From the NCBI GenBank assembly GCA_009787745.1, contig WQST01000134.1:1-6639 (forward strand): DNA of 6,639 nt, given 5' to 3'. Source of the stretch: Lachnospiraceae bacterium (GTDB taxonomy: Bacteria; Bacillota; Clostridia; Lachnospirales; Lachnospiraceae). The notes under the pieces were generated by a model. The model was not told the origin of the DNA, searched no databases, and saw only the letters and a program-made list of their open reading frames with translations. Every line of letters starts with the position of its first letter. Position 1 is the stretch's first letter. Made by a program: the position numbers and the translations under genes. Positions 4,842-6,639 of the stretch are shown piece by piece.

Positions 4842-6639
4842 TCATAAGGTTAGTAAGCGGTTTTGCAAGCGGTTGATGGTGTTAAGCGCTTCCAGCGGGG
4901 TTAGAGCCGAAACATCAATTTGCTTTAACTCGTTAAGTACATCGTCCTCTTTTAACGTATCAAATAAAGTGAGTTGTGTCAATTGGACATCATCATATGT
5001 AATTGATTTATTTTGCGTAATTTGGGGTGAGGTGGTTTCGTCTTTTAAACGGGCGGCGATATCGCTTGAATCGAACAATCCCGCGATTTCGGCCGCCCTG
5101 TCGGTTACGATGGCGGGAACCCCCGCTAATTTCGCGACTTGAATACCGTAACTTTTATCGGCGCCGCCTTTAATAATTTTGCGCAAAAAAACGATGTCAT
5201 CGCCTTTTTCATGAACCGCAATGCAATAGTTGCTAACATTATCGATTTTTCCTTCGAGTTCCGTCAGTTCATGATAATGGGTGGCGAAAAGAGCCTTTGC
5301 GCCCAGGAATTTACGGTTACTGATATGCTCAATCACAGACCAGGCAATCGCCAGCCCATCGTAGGTCGAGGTACCGCGCCCGATTTCGTCTAAGATCAAT
5401 AAGCTTTCAGCGGTGGCATTTTTGAGGATATTGGCGACTTCGCTCATTTCGACCATAAAGGTACTTTGTCCGCTCGCCAGATCATCAGAAGCGCCGACGC
5501 GGGTAAAAATGCGGTCAACAATGCCGATATCCGCCTTATCGGCAGGAACAAAACAGCCTATTTGCGCGAGTAAGACGATTAGGGCAGTTTGGCGCATATA
5601 TGTAGATTTACCCGCCATATTCGGTCCTGTGATAACCGCAATACAATTGTTCGCTTTATCAAGATGGGTATCATTAGCGACGAAGAGGTCATTTCCCATC
5701 ATTTGCTCGACGACGGGATGGCGTCCGTTTTTGATGTCAATCGTGCCTTTTTCATTTAAGGTCGGACAAACGTAGTTATTGCGTTCGGAAACATAGGATA
5801 ATGAGGCAAGGACGTCAAGTGCGGCGATGCTTTTGGCGGTTTCCTGAATGCTTTTGACGGCTTTGGCAATAAACTCACGGATTTCACAGAAGCGGTCGTA
5901 TTCCAGTGAGTAAAGCCTGTCTTCGGCGTTTAGAATGATATCTTCGAGTTCTTTAAGGCGGTCGTTGGTATAGCGTTCGGCATTGGCGAGTGTTTGTTTG
6001 CGTTGATAGTCTTCGGGAATCATTGCGAGGTTTGAGTTGGTTATTTCAAAATAGTAGCCGAATACTTTATTGTATTTAATTTTTAAGTTTTTTATCCCTG
6101 TTCGTTCGCGTTCGTTTGATTCGAGTTCCATAAGCCAGTTTTTGCCTTCGGTTTTGGCACTGCGAAGTTCGTCGATGTGATTGTCGAAGCCCGGTTTTAT
6201 GATACCGCCTTCTTTGACGGAAAGAGGGGCGTCGTCGTCGATTGCTTCGTCTAAAAGATTAAAAATTTCATGGTGGTCGCCCAAGTGTTCTTTGAGTTCG
6301 TTTAGTAATTTCGTGTTTAAGTTTGACAGCACGGTTTTAATCGGCGAAAGCATCGCGATAGAACTGCGAAAGGCGATTAAATCGCGGGGGTTAATGGTGC
6401 GGTAGCTGATTTTTGAAAGCAGTCTTTCTAAGTCATAGATAGGATTTAGGTATTCACGGATTTCATCACGGATAATCGTGTTTTCGCACAATGCGGAAAT
6501 GGCTTCTAAGCGCTCTTCCATTTGGTCTTTCTTCCGGAGGGGTTGTTCCAGGTAATTTCTAAGGGTTCTGGCGCCCATTGCGGTTTTGGTTTTGTCAAGT
6601 ACCCAAAGGAGGGAGCCTTTTTTTTGCTTTTCACGGAGG
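4842..6639 (-). CDS. mutS: DNA mismatch repair protein MutS, C-terminal part, 5' end outside the window
   Basis: MutS binds mismatches and small loops and, with ATP, recruits MutL. The frame stays open to the window edge: upstream of the Met at 6578 it reads GSLLWVLDKTKTA, conserved MutS core sequence, so that Met is not the start. About 599 codons are visible; some 250-300 N-terminal residues (mismatch-binding and connector domains) should lie outside. Counting from Met6578: lever and clamp domains to about 270; Walker A GPNMAGKST 318-326; signature DDLASGQSTFMVEM 365-378; Walker B LLILDEIGRGTST 393-405; ATHYHEL 432-438; helix-turn-helix region KSYGIQVAKLAGVP 475-488. The tail carries QLTLF at 535-539, a consensus sliding-clamp binding motif, as in Gram-positive MutS. 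It is the first visible gene of the mut operon. No defects are seen. Confidence 0.98.
   Translation of the reverse strand, partial: LREKQKKGSLLWVLDKTKTAMGARTLRNYLEQPLRKKDQMEERLEAISALCENTIIRDEIREYLNPIYDLERLLSKISYRTINPRDLIAFRSSIAMLSPIKTVLSNLNTKLLNELKEHLGDHHEIFNLLDEAIDDDAPLSVKEGGIIKPGFDNHIDELRSAKTEGKNWLMELESNERERTGIKNLKIKYNKVFGYYFEITNSNLAMIPEDYQRKQTLANAERYTNDRLKELEDIILNAEDRLYSLEYDRFCEIREFIAKAVKSIQETAKSIAALDVLASLSYVSERNNYVCPTLNEKGTIDIKNGRHPVVEQMMGNDLFVANDTHLDKANNCIAVITGPNMAGKSTYMRQTALIVLLAQIGCFVPADKADIGIVDRIFTRVGASDDLASGQSTFMVEMSEVANILKNATAESLLILDEIGRGTSTYDGLAIAWSVIEHISNRKFLGAKALFATHYHELTELEGKIDNVSNYCIAVHEKGDDIVFLRKIIKGGADKSYGIQVAKLAGVPAIVTDRAAEIAGLFDSSDIAARLKDETTSPQITQNKSITYDDVQLTQLTLFDTLKEDDVLNELKQIDVSALTPLEALNTINRLQNRLLTL

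Noticed and set aside
4412..5142. Plus-strand ORFs opposite the mutL and mutS coding regions (also 2917-3159, 3464-3787, 3778-3969, 5139-5775, 6181-6405)
   Set aside because: They lie antisense to strongly conserved genes, have no ribosome binding sites that I can see, and their low-complexity, Ser/Arg-rich translations are typical of reverse-strand shadows.
6576..6578. Met at 6578 as the start of mutS
   Set aside because: The frame continues upstream with conserved MutS residues (GSLLWVLDKTKTA), so the gene is cut by the window edge.
1..6639. CRISPR arrays, tRNA or rRNA genes, transposases, toxin-antitoxin pairs
   Set aside because: No regularly spaced direct repeats, no cloverleaf-like or rRNA sequence, and no transposase motif was found on either strand.

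Overview
The window looks like a piece of a low-to-moderate GC Bacillota (Clostridia-like) chromosome. The reasons are an endonuclease-type MutL carrying the DQHA(X)2E(X)4E motif, Gram-positive-style MutS and MiaA sequences, sigma-A-type promoter spacing, and a mutS-mutL-miaA order common in Clostridia. I cannot assign a genus. All genes I can support are on the minus strand, so transcription runs from high to low coordinates.

Region by region, from right to left. (1) 6639-4842: the C-terminal two thirds or so of mutS; its 5' part lies outside the window. (2) 4776-2851: a complete mutL, separated from mutS by a 65-nt spacer that may hold a degenerate dispersed repeat. (3) 2850-2770: a spacer with a long imperfect inverted repeat that begins inside the last codons of mutL. 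Part of its sequence is duplicated at the start of miaA, so alternative RNA folding is possible. (4) 2769-1834: miaA. (5) 1833-1791: a degenerate copy of a 'TCATTCTGAGCGAAGCG...AGAATCTT'-type dispersed repeat directly behind the miaA stop codon. (6) 1770-1339: a single-domain ParB/Srx-like protein of 143 aa. (7) 1338-1068: non-coding, with a plausible extended -10 promoter and a tiny upstream ORF. (8) 1067-285: a very AT-rich gene for an unrecognised 260-aa protein. (9) 284-66: non-coding, with a good sigma-A promoter and a 10-bp palindrome. (10) 65-1: the first 21 codons of a lipoprotein gene that leaves the window.

Functionally, mutS and mutL form the mismatch repair pair: MutS recognises mismatches, and MutL is the nicking endonuclease expected where MutH is absent. 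Both carry visible sliding-clamp binding pentapeptides. MiaA prenylates A37 of tRNAs and probably shares the mut transcript. In many Clostridia hfq follows miaA; here it does not, and the position is taken by accessory genes with different base composition. The left third (1-1770) therefore looks like a variable region attached to a conserved operon.

I see no complete new defence or mobile system. The most interesting points are the mutL/miaA junction, where a hairpin arm could pair with either of two copies of the same 14 bases, the extra clamp motif in the MutL linker, and the two uncharacterised accessory proteins.
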